Shown: piece by piece, positions 13,001 to 28,000 of the stretch | Layout of the letters: each line of letters opens with the position of its first letter | How positions within the stretch are numbered: the first letter of the stretch is position 1 | NCBI RefSeq assembly: GCF_036320965.1 | Contig: NC_092262.1 | Span: 10,439,072-10,503,071, forward strand | DNA length: 64,000 nt | Direction of reading: 5' to 3' | DNA from: Panulirus ornatus | Lineage: Eukaryota > Arthropoda > Malacostraca > Decapoda > Palinuridae | Translations under genes and position numbers: made by a program | The notes under the pieces: model-generated | Databases searched by the model: none | Told to the model about the DNA's origin: nothing | Seen by the model: only the letters and a program-made list of their open reading frames with translations

Positions 13001-16000
13001 ACTTTGTTATTTTCTAATAAAACAAACACTAAGGCTACTTACAGCATGAAATCCCAGATTAGCAAGTAGTGTATGCATTAGGTCTCGAGGTAAAGTGGTA
13101 GGGATGCCTTGTGATGGGGCTGGAACATCCTCAGGAGAACTGTACCCAAGCAGTGCAGCAACATGACTATGGTCCTCCAGACTCACTACTAAAATACCCA
13201 ACTGCAGACGCTGTAGATTGTGTTCAGTGTTAAAACTATTATGTACATGTCAGTGGAAAACATAGGATAGAATATGCAATGCTCCATCTGTTTTACAAAA
13301 GGTAGGATAGTATATGCAATGTTCCGTATATTTTATAATAAAATCTCGACTTTTCATAAGCAACACTTGAAAAGAAAAATGCGAATATATAATCCACTGA
13401 ATAAATAAAGTACTGTATTATATGAAAAATTACTGAAAAATACAAATATGTATTAAGAATGAAAAACTATTTTCTCACTGTAGTGAAGACTCTATGAACA
13501 TTTGAGAGAGTACTTGCCAAGTGGAAGTGTAACCAGCAAAAGGTTATTCACAAGACCATTATTAATACAGAACAGGTGGCTTTGTTGTATTCAAACAAGG
13601 ATACTAAAATGAATAAAAACAGTGATCTAAGGATGTTAACCAAGCAAAGCAGCACTGGCTGAAAAAGTGAAAAGAACGAATTTTGCAGCATTTCTCCCTG
13701 ATAAAGAGGTACATATACATAGAATAGATACTGTATAATGGAATAATTATTGTATAATTAGTATCTTCATGTACTTATGCTAGTGTATTTCATATTTCTA
13801 GAGATGCTGACAATAGCATTAAAGAGTAAAAAAGGGAGTTGTGAACTACTCATAGTCTGCATATGTATCTATATCCTTTTATAGGTTTACTCTAGATGTA
13901 ATGACTCCATCCATTTTAAGACTATTTTTTTCATTTAATGCCTCTGATTTTTATTCAAATTTAGATTAACAAATACATGTTGTAAAATTTTTTTTTTCTT
14001 AAATTACAGTTGTTTCATACTAAAAATGGTATCATTTTATGTATGCAAATATACTTAACAACATAATCAAGAATTCCCCCCAAAAATATGTACTTAACAA
14101 TTTCTGTGTTACATACTGCATACCAGATTAGAATAAAACAGAAGTCTCTAAGCTACTGTTTCCTTGTTTCACTGTTAAGCATACAGGAGAAAAATTGCAT
14201 CCACATCAGAGTTCATGTCATCTCTGAGTTATTTCATCACAAAGGAACGATATATCAGTTTTTACCTGACCACGTGAGAGGTGTCCCCAGTCTTCTGGTG
14301 ATTTTGGCAAGAGACTATAGAGAAGACTCATTCGTGAGGCTAGAGGGGGCAGAAGTAAAGGAGAACTGAGACCCTCACACACTCCTGCTTCTATGGCTCG
14401 AGGCAGCTTAGCATCCACAAGCCTGCATGTAACAAAAAAGAATCCAACAATTGAAGTGGTTGATCTTTAGAAGAAATTTCCCTTAGGAAAAATGAGAGAA
14501 TGAGTGAGGAAAGATTGACAAAGAGGATATATGTGTTAGAGGAGAAGGGAACGAGAAGTGGGAGACCAAACTGGAGGTGGAAGGATGGAGTGAAAAAGAT
14601 TTTGAGCGATCAGGGCCTGAACATATAGGAGAGTGAAAGGCATGCAAGGAACAGAGTGAATTGGAACGATGTGATATACCGGGGTTGACATGCTGTCAGT
14701 GGATTGAACCAGGGCAAGTGAAGCATCTGGGGTAAACCATGGAAAGTTTTGTGGGGCCTGGATAAGGAAAGGGAGCTGTGGTTTCGGTGCATTACACATG
14801 ACAGCTAGATACTGAGTGTGAATGAATGTGGCCTTTGTTGTCTTTTCCTAGCACTACTTCATGCGCGCGCATGGGAAGGGGGTGCCATTTCATGTGTAGC
14901 GGGGTGGTGACGGGAATGGATGAAGGCAGCAGGTATGGATATGTACATGTGTATATATGTATATGTCTGTGTGGGTGTGGTGTTTATGTGGGTGTTTATG
15001 TATATACAAGTGTATGTGGGTGGGTTGGGCCATTCTTTCATCTGTTTCCTTGCGCTACCTCGCTAACACGGGAGACAGCGACAAAGTATAATAAATGAAT
15101 AAAAATATTAAATGATGTACTAAATGGCTGTCTTATATATCAAGAATACCATCCCATATTTTTTTCATGACAGATTTCAGGCATGGGCATACATCCTCAT
15201 CAGATCCAGGAACTGATTGGTACAAGGGAGAAACTTAAAAGTGGATAGGAAAAAGACTGTGAACAAAAAAGGACAAGCACAGGATGCAGCTTTGTTTTGA
15301 ACCGAGTAAAACTAACATCACTAGATCGCCAGACCTTGAGACCCAGCTGTTTCAATAATGGATTCTCTCTGGCTTTAGACACTCATGCACAGCCCACTCC
15401 TGCTGCTTTACCTCATTTTAACTTCATACTCATGCACATGGATGTCTCGATGAGCATCCTACAGAATATTTACTCAGGTGTACACTGGATATCATGTTTG
15501 TTGAAAGCTTTTAAATATTCCCTTAAAATCCATTTTCTGCATCTACAGGCATCTATATTAGATCTATATTTTTGAACATTTTTGGATCTTTAAGCATGAG
15601 CTATGGTTTGAAGCGCTTGCCAACCTTTCCCATATATCACCTGGCCATATCATGCATCTCAAGTTCACAAAGGCTCCATCCACACACCTCACAGCGTTAA
15701 CATTAACATTAACTGAAAATGTATTTGACTGTACATCATTCATTTATAATGAATAAGGTGGGAGAATGATTAATGAAATAATAGTTAAAACTAAATATTC
15801 TTCATTACAATACAATTCAAAAATACCAGTCAGGCATGTGTACATGGTTATGACAATTATAGATTTAAGACAATATTTGTGGTCTTACAAGTTTTAATTG
15901 CATTTGTTTATAAGTAATTGTTCTATAATACCATTTCCTTCAAAGGGCAAACTTCTGCCAAAAGATATACCTGAATAATAATTCCCTGAGTGGTGCCGCT

Positions 16001-19000
16001 TCAGATCCCAGCACAGCTTGTGTCATGCCACCAGTTAAAGCTAAGGATAGGTGAGTGTTTAGCAGTTGTAAACATAATAAGACGAACTTCTCTTGGTCCC
16101 TGAAAGAAAGAAAAGAATTCTTTTACAGCAAAATAAGTAGCGATGACTCAAGAAAATCTCTTTTGCTTCATGTATCCATACAAATACACCACATGTTAGC
16201 ACACTCCACCTGCAAGTGGTAGCACCACTAGTAAGATTTCCATTCTGACACAGTGATATAATTATGGAATATAAAACTCTATAGTCTTCAAATCATTCTT
16301 GCAGGTTTTAAGTTTCATAAGGACATGTTCCCAGATAATATTTATGGTTCACACAAGGGAATTTCATAAAGCAGTGACCTAGTTTTTGGTATACACCCCA
16401 TCTTTGTATGATCCTTATATATTTCAAATTTCATTAAATCTCCATACATAAGGAAATTATGACCCAACACTGAATTATTAAAAGAATAAGACAAGAAATA
16501 TAATTCTGACATTGACCTTAACCCATAAATTGACACTACAAAAAAACTTGGCTACTAATGTACGCAAAAACCGACAAAAGAGAATGGTTGCGCATTTGTG
16601 AGTCTGTGACTGAATCTGAACAGTGTGGAGAGCATTTTTATCATCAGAGTGATCATAGCAGCTGTTATATATATCTCTTTACATTCTGTCTCATTCCTTT
16701 GTTATTCTGTCATGTATTTCTTTGTTCTAGAAAAAGTGATTCTAATATCACATCATTACTGAAATTGTGATTATTGATATTATTTCTTTTCTCTCTGTAC
16801 AGACATGAGAACAATTTAACAGCTCCTTCTTGAATGTGATTAACAGTTTTAAGTTCAGGAAAACAGCTCCTTCTTGAATGTAATTAATAGTTTTAAGTTC
16901 AAGAAAACTAAGAAAATGTGAATTTGATGTATAATCAATATTTTATTCCATAACAAATATGATGACAATTTTTAGTTGTTTAAAGGTAAACATCAGCTTA
17001 TTTTAAATTATGAGCTAAAAATACCATTCCTGAATTGTTCTATAAATCTAAGAAACATATACCATCAATAGGTGCTATAATACTTCTAATTCATGCTTGC
17101 TTACTATCAATTACTATCATTGGCAGAAGTCACAATACTACACTAAAATATGGCTGCGGTTTCTAATGCTAATGAAGCTTAAAGGAAAATATTTCTAAAA
17201 CAGTACTCAAGCACATATATTCAAAGAGTAACACCCTTTAACATTTAATGTAAATGAGGGACATCTTACCTTAGAGAAGCAAATGGCTTGATTGGTTTCT
17301 CCATATTATCAAAGCAACAATACAGTTCAATGAAAGTTCTCAGCAAAAAGAATGTACCTTCTTGGAGATCAACACAAAATGGACGATGCCAAGATACTAC
17401 ACGTCTATTAAAGAGAAAATGTAATATATAAGAATTTTTAGGAAAGGTCATGTATTTCTCACTAAAAACATATATGTATTCATACTGCCAATAGTTTAGA
17501 ATTCTAAAGAATTCTCATTTGTCATCTTTCTGTCTCTGCAGAAACATTCAAAAGAAAATTAATTAGACTCATAGCTGAAAACAATACTCGATGAATTTTA
17601 AACTGATGGTTACACCAAAAAGGTAGCCACTTGCAAGAAGAGGCCTAATTCACTGACATCCACTCTCTAACAGTAAATTAAAATTCATATATATATATAT
17701 ATATATCTAGGTGGAAGTATATAAGTGCAAAACTAAGAATGAAATGAGGAAAGCCAGCTGACTTCAGCAGCAGACACACACTTTTAGTGAAGGTACCTTG
17801 AGAAAATGAGAGTATTTTGACTTCATAGACCCAAAGAGTAAATGACTTCAACCAGAGGGGGGTCACTAACTGACTGAGAAGGTGAAACACATTGTTGAGC
17901 AAAGGCCTCAGGAATTCGAATCAGCTGAAAAGAGTGGCGAAGCAAGATTTTGTCACCAGTTTAATAAGATCAGGAAGGAAACTGGACCCAATTTTTCTCT
18001 GGAATATCTCAGTGCTTACAAGATTCAATACAAGGAGAGAAATAATTAAATCAATAATGGTACTAGTATTATTACTACTACACATTCATACAGATGAAAA
18101 CTAAAATGTTTTTGCTCCACCTAACAACCTTAATACCGAATAAAGGCATCATATTCCAACTAAGATGACTTACCTGTCTGTTGGTATAGCAGTCCAAGCT
18201 ATGGAATGAGTGGTCCCAGCACTAATCTGATGAACAGCTACATCAAGTCCCATTACTTTTTTGGGTCGTGGAATGGGTGACACAGTGTGACCCTGCCCAC
18301 ACTGGCCCATTGTGTTAGAGCCCCATGCATATACCTAAAATAAAATGGTATGAATGATCTCCAGTTTCATTTAAAAAAAAAAACCATGCTGCACCAAATA
18401 AAAAACTTGCATTATTCTCTTTCCAGTTTTTATGAACTATGGAGAATAATGTAGTGCCTCAATATCAAGCAAAACAACCCCAGCATACAGTAAATGAATT
18501 CTGCCAAGTTCCATGGGTTATCAGTTTTCTTAAAAAAAAAAAAAAAAAAAAGCAAAAACACAGAGAGGCTCTGCCATGTTCAACTTCTAAAAGCTTAAGT
18601 ATCATTTCAAGAGCATTAACTAGATTATGATGGAGATCAACACCAAGTTACTGAACCCATCTTAAGGAAGGTGAAAATGAAAACTCGGTATCACTGCACT
18701 ATTTGAGAAGATACATTCAATATATTTCTCATCCAGAATTACAAGGAGTAAACATATAATAAATCATCAATATTTCCTACATTATTACTGCACCAATCCA
18801 TCTGTTTCTGGCCATCATATTAGCATAAAAAAGCAATGTGACCTATGCAAAAACTCCAGATATCATGGTCAGGGTACATCAAATATATACATGTTTGCTT
18901 TCTTTTTAAAGACCCTTCCCAATAAGTTCTTCACTCTATTTATTCATTCCTTGGTGGATAACCTTCTTGTATATTCATGAAATGGCTCTAGATTTTCTTT

Positions 19001-22000
19001 ATCTTTTACACAGTGTTTCATGCACTTTCCAATCCTCCCTCTTATTTCACTGTATCATTTATTGCCATTTTATACTTCAGGAAAGTTGTCATGCTGCTGT
19101 GTCTTCTATATCTTCTTCATAGAATATCTTTGTGTCTTTCAGCTATCTGATATCTCTAAGTAAACTATGACTCTCTCATTTCTAATCCCTTCTCTTCTCT
19201 TCCTTACAATTTTACAGATTCTTTAACAACTTTTATGTCTCACAGAACCTCTTGTAACAATGTTCCATATTCTGATGGTGGAATTTAAAGAAGAATACTA
19301 AATACTTAGTAAAAGCTTTCATAATGTAGTGTTTCCAAAAGAGCAAATGAAAATATTAGTGAGTGGTTTGAAATATATAATGTGCATAAAGGCTGTGTAA
19401 CATCATAATGGAGTGCATAAGGGCTGTTTAACTTCATCATTATCATATAATAATGTTTGATACAGCATTTGTGAGATGAGATTAAGGCACATTTATTGTG
19501 GTATACTGAACCACGGTGGAACAGAATGGAAGTTATCACTGTTCTCATCTGCAAATAAATGATGTTCTATCAGGTGAATCGGAGTGTAAGGGGAGGATGT
19601 TGAGATTATGTGTAAGAACAATATTCTTGGTTTGAAAGATCAGAGTAGTCATAGTGCAATACCAGATTTAAAAATACAAGTTTTAGTATTTGGGAGGCAA
19701 TTATCAGCAGGGATGATGGCAGGAAAGCTGGATTTGAGAGGAAAATCATGCAAGAGTGATGAACCAAAAATTATAATTCAAATATATGTTTGCAAGGACA
19801 GCAAGATAGCTATCTCACCCCAGGCAGCTGGACATCCCTATCCTTTGCCAGCCTGAGGGATTGGAGGCCTCAGTTCTAATCAGTTTTTTATTATACCAGC
19901 AATGAAGCTTAGCCTCACTCTAATTAACTGGACATAAGCTAAGAGGGAGTGTAGGTGAAATGAGAGGTGTACACCAGAGAAACTTGATGTTAGTGGGATA
20001 TATTTAAAAGATAAAAGACAGAATTGAATGTTCAAATTTATACACTGCCTTCACCCCTTGCACTCAGGCAAATGAAGCTCTAAAATTATGAGAAAAAGAG
20101 TAAAAATGGATTGTTGGATAAGAAACTGAAACCATGAATATGTATCAAACCACTTGATCTTATATAGTCTAGTGATTTTGTTTTTCTACTGCAACCAAAT
20201 AGTAGACAAGTAATTCCCTACTTGTAACTATAAATAGTTAATTACTTGTCTACTTCTTTGGTTGCATCAGAAAAAAAAATACATATAAGTAACCAAGCTA
20301 AAAGATCAATCTGTTTTTACACCTGCATTTCCCTAGAGTAGCTAAGTACTTTAAAGGAAACAAGAATTTAATGTGTATGCAAATTGAACACAAGCTCAAA
20401 TTCTTACCTCACTCTCATGAGTCAGAGCTAACACATGTGAGTCTCCAGCAGAAATGTCAACAATTCTCAGCCCAGCTAACTCCTCAATTGGTCGAGGTCT
20501 CAGCATAGTAGCTTCCGCTGAGCCTAGGGCCAGGCATGGACCGGTGCCCCACACCCATACCTGAAAATGCGTGCTGTCACCTCCATGGACCTGTTCGGTG
20601 AATCACACGAGGCAGAAAACATCAGCATAGTGTGGAAGGGGAAAGAGGGGTGATGTGACCTTTACAAACTAAACTGTGTACACCAGAAGATGTAACACTG
20701 AACTAATTAAATAAAACAAAATCACAAAAAACACAGGACACTATGCAAGATAATGAGTACAGAGACAAGTATTTAACTAAAGACTGATAAAGTTTAAGAA
20801 AATCAAAGTTTAAAATGTTCTAAACTAAGATTCTTTCTGAAATTCTGACCATGTAAATAGAAAATATATTGATCTCGAGAATGAAGTAACCTTATGGTGT
20901 CTAATACTCCAAATCTGAAGTGTTGAAGTGAAGCTTGGAATAGTCTACATCCTCAACATCAGTAAGCTTGTCTAAATCACTCCATTTTTATAAGTTACAT
21001 TCCACATCTCAGATGATGTCAGCTCCCTTACACATGCTTCCATTTCTACACCAAGTCACGCAACATTGCCCTTAGGGTCTCCTTGCAACCAACTGACATC
21101 TAATTTCCTTCCAAGTTAAAATTGCATTTAAAAAAAGGTGAAGCACACAAGATCTGAACTAAACAGCTGGTGAATTTTTGGAGAGCAGACTTACAAAACA
21201 CCAATCACAGGAAATAGCTTAGCACTGTAAAAATTATTAGGACTTCCTTTTTTCAATACAACATATATGATTATCCTTAAGAAACAATCCACTTATAATC
21301 AAAACTTACAAGACTAAACAATGAAATATTATGGTAAGAAAATCTCTTAAAATTTCAGCTACATAACCACTGTCTACCCACTGTATTTGAACCTGTGGCA
21401 GTGTCAACACATCCTTACACAAACATCCATTCTGATAATGACAATAATGTAAGCTGTTCAAATTCATCAGAATTAATATATCCTGGAGAGCAAAACATTT
21501 CAGAAGAGAATCCGTATATATGCGTATTATGACCACAGGGTAACTGCATAGTGTCCACATGCAAAATAAAAAAATCATGCCGAAAAATTAAACCAAAAAA
21601 AAATGCACCTTTCGAAATACTGTTAGTATTTATTAAAAAGATGACTGTACTTATCAACTACCATACTAAAGAAAAAGAAATTTCTAAACAAAATTATGGA
21701 TAACTTATCCAAATTAAAAATGACATAAGCTACATCAAACAAAGGCATGCAATAAATCATGATACTAAATGAATGACAAATGAAGATGCACTTCTTTGCT
21801 AACTCAGAGAATGAAAGGTTTTCATATGGTTAGACAAAGAAACTCTAGGGTGATGCCCAACTGCGAAAACTTTGCTGAAATTTGCTACATATAGCTCCAT
21901 CATTATTCAATATTCATTGAGTTTCAGACTATGAACTGCTTGGTTGAAATGTTATCATAAGCTGCTAACAGTATTACATTACATTACCTTTTCTCAATAG

Positions 22001-25000
22001 ATGACTCCAAATTTCTGTTGTCTTATATTTGATTTCTCTGACTATGTGTATTAAATTTCTCTTAAGAAGCACTGAAACTGATATTGATGATGTGCAAATT
22101 TCTACATACAATACCTGTAAAAACCTATACAAAATACGGCGGAACCCTCATTTGTATATTCTTCAGTGAATGTAAATATCACATCTAATACATTCAGTGC
22201 ATTCTGTCAGTTAAATGTGTTTAGGTAACTTACTCTAAAATGTAAAAAATGCACTCATTTAAATGGGTGAAGAATTCTACAGGTCCGAATCCTGGTAATC
22301 TTCAGTGAATGTAAATATCACATCTAATACATTCAGTGCATTCTGTCAGTTAAATGTGTTTAGGTAACTTACTCTAAAATGTAAAAAATGCACTCATTTA
22401 AATGGGTGAAGAATTCTACAGGTCCGAATCCTGGTAACAGGAGTCAGCCCACAGCCAACACAGCTGCTGATAAAATTGGTTACCTAGCTTAGGCTAGGGC
22501 ATATGAGGCAGACAGTGGAAACCATGGAAAGTCCTGAGGGGCCTACAATTGGATAAGAGGCTATTGTTAGGTGCATTACTCATGACAGCTCGATAATGGA
22601 TATAACCAAATGAGATGCCCTTGATTAGGGCATCCAGTTGATCATGCCATCTCAGCTTAAAAAGCAAAATTTTTTTCATGATTTTGTAAGGTATGAATAC
22701 CTAATTACATTCAAGTAATGAATAAGATCTACATATTTTCAAATGTTTTCACCTGAGATAAAGTCAGCAACCTTCATCAAATGTAAATGCAATTGGAGTA
22801 AGTCTGTCTGTCAATCCATCAATTTGTAATTTATCTGACATAGATATGATGAAAAAAATATCAATGGGTTTCATCTCAACTTCACATATAGAATTAAAAG
22901 CCCATGTTTGAAAGAGACTTTTCTGGTGAGTGAAATCCATACAACAAAAAGCTAGCATCTCATTTGTTCAAGATCCCTAATCATCATTACTACGACTGAG
23001 CTCTTAAGTACACTCTCTGATATCTGTGGATGAGAGTAATTTTTTTATACATGCATGAGAATTGGCAACTAATGACCAGAATCAGATTTCGGTTCTTGGA
23101 GAGTGAACAACAGGAGTTGCCCTTCAGCATTGTGTCCCTTACTCATATATTAATGTTTCAAAGGCTGAGATTGCAGCAAAGACCTACATTTCTGGTGCTC
23201 AAAGGAGTGGCTTCTAAGAAAAAGAAAAGCATGCATGACAGTCCTGAGCAAAAGATGGCTGATTATACAGTTCTATGCACATTGTAGCAAATGATATGTA
23301 GGCTAATTTTTGAGGGATCCAGTGTTATAAAATTGGAGTAATGTGCTATCAGGTTAGCTAATCTTACTGCTGACAATAAATTTGAATTCAAAAGACTACA
23401 GATGGCTTGTTTAAGATGGACAGATCAAAGGTAGTCTACCAAATATGCTAAGTAACACATATGTGCCAGTAGGTACAAATCTGTTGATTAAATACAAACT
23501 ATAAAACTTGGAAAGCGTGAGGGACAGTTTAGATACTTAAATTCCCATATCCTGTCACTAATGTATATTTCTATGCAAAGACCCATTGTGCCCTCGCCTT
23601 CACACTTCTCACGTGAGCCACAGAATTAACCTAAGCAAGGGAGGAGAACACACCACTGATTATGCTACAGTCATCAAGCATTGCCTGAGAAGTCTGCTTT
23701 AAAATATTAGTTCTGAAGAATGAAAAAAAATCCTCTTTCTAAGGCAGTATCTAGTTAGTCTTTCAGTAAGCTTACAACTTTGATGAATGTGATAATTATG
23801 GAAATCAATTCAGGTATGACATAAACACTACATCCACCATGTCTGATCTTCCACATGACTGTTCTCTGCTTTATTTTTATGAGTGAAAACAAATAGGTCA
23901 CACACAGTTATAGAATTACTAATAATTTCTTTTGAGTATCATTAGAGATATATCTTTATAAGTGTATCTTTTTACAAAATTTGTACAAAATGTTCATACA
24001 ATATGTGGCAAGTTATGGATTACTGATCAATTTTTCCACATGCATCCATTAATACAGGATCTTAATTATCATAGCTGTCTATAACAATGGCCTTGGGAAT
24101 CATATTTATTAAACATTTACTTCAATTATTAAAAGGGTTATACATCCTAGGGTTTTATCTTTAGTCTCTCATGCATAAATCTAAACTCTGGTAGCCCCAA
24201 TTGTAATGCCATAAACACATACTGTAAGTCTTTTACTTCAGTGGTTGCTATTACATCAATTTTAGACACTTTTCCATCCTTCAGAGGGGTCAAAGAATTT
24301 TCTAAAAGGTGAGATATTACTTTTTATTAAGTAACTTCCTTAATGGGTTAAAACTCAGTCACTAAGTCTCTCTAACTTTTCATAATATAGCACATTACTT
24401 ATGCTAGATAAAAAATATACAGTATACTATAAATATCTGTGAGAAAAGACTACAGTTATCGAAGGATTGTTATTACTATCAAGCATAAGTCTTATACACT
24501 ATCTTTCATTCCCCTATTAGTGGATGAAAATAAAACATCTTTGACATGCTTAATTCTATAACAAAAATTCTAAAACAAGAATTGTGAATATGGAGAAAGA
24601 AGATACAGCGTATTGTGTGATTCTAGTAATCATAAATACATTAATACTTATCATATGCATGACTTCCCACGTGAGTTGTCTAGAAATCTCCTTTTCATCT
24701 GCATACCTTGCTACATGGGTTGTTGCTTAGTCATTAAGCTTGTAACGCATGATTAATACAAATTACATGTACATGGGAATGGACTTCAATTATCTAAGGA
24801 TAATAATACTTCAACATCAGTCAAAAGACACTTATATTAATCCCATTAGTAGTGGATCTATAATATGAGAACCCCTACATTCTTCATGCATCAAAATAGA
24901 TTATGTTAGGAAGATCAAGAAAGCAAAGAAGGAAAAGAGAGATTCTGTGGACCAAGTAAACATACATATACTGATACAATATTTTTCACCCAATACAAAA

Positions 25001-28000
25001 ATTAGCAATTGAAAGCAATGAGCAAAATGCTGATGAAAATATTGAGATAAACATAAGGATGAAAACAAAACTATGGGCAAGCTTTTTCATTTCAAGCTCA
25101 ATCTTTGACATAAGCCAAAGCCTCAAAAGAAGAGTAGTTTTGCAAGAAGCATTTCTTTCAAAGTGTTTCAACCTGTGGATTTTTGCAAACAAAGTCAGCA
25201 CCTACCAACATACAACATCCATGGCTGTAGTTGTGGTAAGAGTCTGCAATGGGGAAGGAAGTGGTGTAGAGGCATTTCTTGCCAGAGTTGTGGAAAGTGG
25301 CTGGAAAAACTACTTTTGGGGAAAAAGTAGGTGACTGCTATAATCAAACCCTATGAGCTGATCTGGTAGCAGGAAAGAGATAATGTCAGATCTGAAATGC
25401 CTGACATTACAGTTTCAAGCATGGCTACATTCTGGAGTATTCAGCCAAAAAGCCAAGTGGTGAGCAATTCTGGTATCAGTGAAAATCTTAACAAATGCCT
25501 TTCAGTACAGATGAAACTTCCTTAGAAATGCAAGGATGAGGCAGCAAGGAGACTGGTTCCATCCTCTAAGCCTAGCCTGTGTCAATGTAAAGAAATTAAG
25601 GGCTTTGTTCATCCTAATAGAAGTCGGACTATCATCAGTACCTTCCTCTATGGACACTACATCAGTGGTGATGTGTCCCTACAGAAGTGAAGCAACTGGG
25701 TCTTTGCCTCAGTGGCTATACAAGATTTTGTTTAATCAACTAGTTCAGAAGAAGAATATGATTCTGGTAACATCCCACATAAAGAAAGCCAGAATGTCAC
25801 AGCAGATGTTCTAACCTAAATATTTCCTCCGAGGACAGAGAAGTGGATCGGCTTGCTATAAGTGCCATTTAAAAGTTGCTGGTTTATGAGTCATCTCCCC
25901 TCGATCTATAATACTTGTAAAGATAAGGACAGCAGCCTCGTGACAGACAGCAAGGGATGATAGAGAGAGATGATGCCAGTAGAATTAATAAGGCAAAAGG
26001 CTTTTGATTCTACTCTGGCTAATAAAGAGGTGCAGGAAGTGCTATCCCAAATATGTTAGCAGTACTCCTTACTTGGACAAATGAGATCCCTATAGATATG
26101 AAACAGCAACTTACAAGATATATAATCATGGCACCTATACAACTCCCGTAACTTCTTGGAAGCAGATTTTGTAAAGCTGATTATGTGGGACTTCTAGGAA
26201 AGAGTGGAGGATATGATTACACCAAACATGTTTATGTTATTGCAAGGATACTCTGTAGCATTTTGAAAATAAACAAAGGGAAAAGAATGACCTTTAGATA
26301 GAGATATAAGATGATATTGAATTTTATCACTATTGAATATAAGTAGGTTTCTACTTCCCCATTCCAAGATTTCACTATTTTGAATTAAGAAAGGAGATGT
26401 GTTCAGTAGGAGAAAGAGAATATTTATAAGACTAAGGAAGGGAGAAAAAATGAGTCAAAGTTTGTAGAGTCAAGTATGTTGAGTTAAATGTTGAAGAATG
26501 ATTATCTACAGAGAGGCATGGCACAGTGACCCTTCCACTTCTGGAAAATTTATGAAAAAGGAAAAAGGGCAAGCACCAAGAACTTAAGAGTGTTCTTAAT
26601 TGGTAACAGCCACACTGTGATGAAGGAGTTCCACTGTGAAGCATGAATCTCCAAAAGTTAACAAATAAATCTGCTACTTAGCTGGGCTTGAAGCCGACCC
26701 AGGCCCCACCATATCCACAACCATCATAGCTTTGTGAACAAGAAAGTGAATGGGGAAAATATGAGTGTGGACAAAATTGCTGTGCAGCCATTCTATCATT
26801 GGCTCAGGGAAATCATTAACAGTAGCAGCCAGAAGCCATTCTTGCCATACAATGGGAAAGAGATGGCTTTATTGGCAATCCCTGGTTAAGCCAGGTCCAC
26901 TAAAGCATATTCTGCATACCACGCATCAAATAACATCAAATAAAGTAAGGAGTGTATTTTTGTGCTAGCCTGCACCTATGTTAATGAGCTCAACTGCCAC
27001 AAGCCTGATTCTGTAGGTAAAAGCAAGAAACCTCACACACTAATGGATCTTAGCAGCCATTTGCTTGTGCTACACATGGGCAACAAGAGTGCATGGTTCA
27101 CACAAGTTATCTTCTCTGACTGGTTGCTCAAGCAGTCTATTTCTGCCATAAGGAACCATGGTTCACACAATTTATCTTCTCTGACTGGTTGCTCAAGCAG
27201 TCTATTTCTGCCATAAGGAACCATGGTTCACACAATTTATCTTCTCTGACTGGTTGCTCAAGCAGTCTATTTCTGCCATAAGGAACCATCAAGAGTGTGT
27301 TATAAAAGTGGCTCCAAACGAAGTGAGGGGCCCTACCTACTCTTCAACTGGGATGGACATCTCAAGACTGTTCCAGCTTGCCAACTCCACCTCCCTAATC
27401 CAGTCTATGGATCAAGTAATCATTTTGTCTACTATGCAGTTCTACATCAAAGAGCACTTGGACTAGTGTCAACATCAGCCCTGAGGAGGAGGAAGATGGA
27501 GGCAAACAGAATCTGCCAATGATGTGATTATTTATTCTCATTCTTCCTAGCATTTACAAGTGCTCTAGCACAGCATCAACAGTATAAAGAAAATCATAAA
27601 TTACTGGAAATAAGAAAACACATTATAGTAAAACTTAATTCTGACAACTGTATGAAGAGGTGTTCAAGATTTCACTGTCAATTGTACTTTAAAGTAACTC
27701 ACCTGACCATGGGCCGCAAGGGCAAAGGAGACCTGTGTGCCTGTGGTGAGCTTGCGTACTGTCAGGCCTTGCAGAGCTTCTATTACACGAGGTCGATAAA
27801 CCTTGGCTGTGTCCCCATGACCAAGTTTACCATGATCTCCTGTTAAATCATGATGGAAAGAACACATATTTCTGCCAAAGCTCAAACTAACAGATAATAA
27901 ACACTCGTCTTCGACTCTGTGCAACATGATCATGGAACACTTTTTCTGTACTCTTAAATCAATGATTATGTTGACAATATTTTTAATTCATGTATTTGAT

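Larger units (their letters stand above)
20561..27702 (-). other. HERC1 intron 12, 7.1 kb
   Basis: Longest intron between coding exons in the window. Contains a 139-bp duplication (22160-22437), a LINE tail remnant (22488-22672) and the 65-bp triple repeat (27092-27286). The 22.7-27.0 kb part holds several 60-90-codon frames without recognisable domains and is probably old repeat debris. Confidence 0.8.

Noticed and set aside
19608..19856. Plus-strand 82-codon frame
   Set aside because: No conserved motif and no supporting splice sites; lies in HERC1 intron 13.
22494..27466. Several 60-92-codon frames in HERC1 intron 12
   Set aside because: They lack recognisable domains; some fall in tandem repeats or LINE debris.
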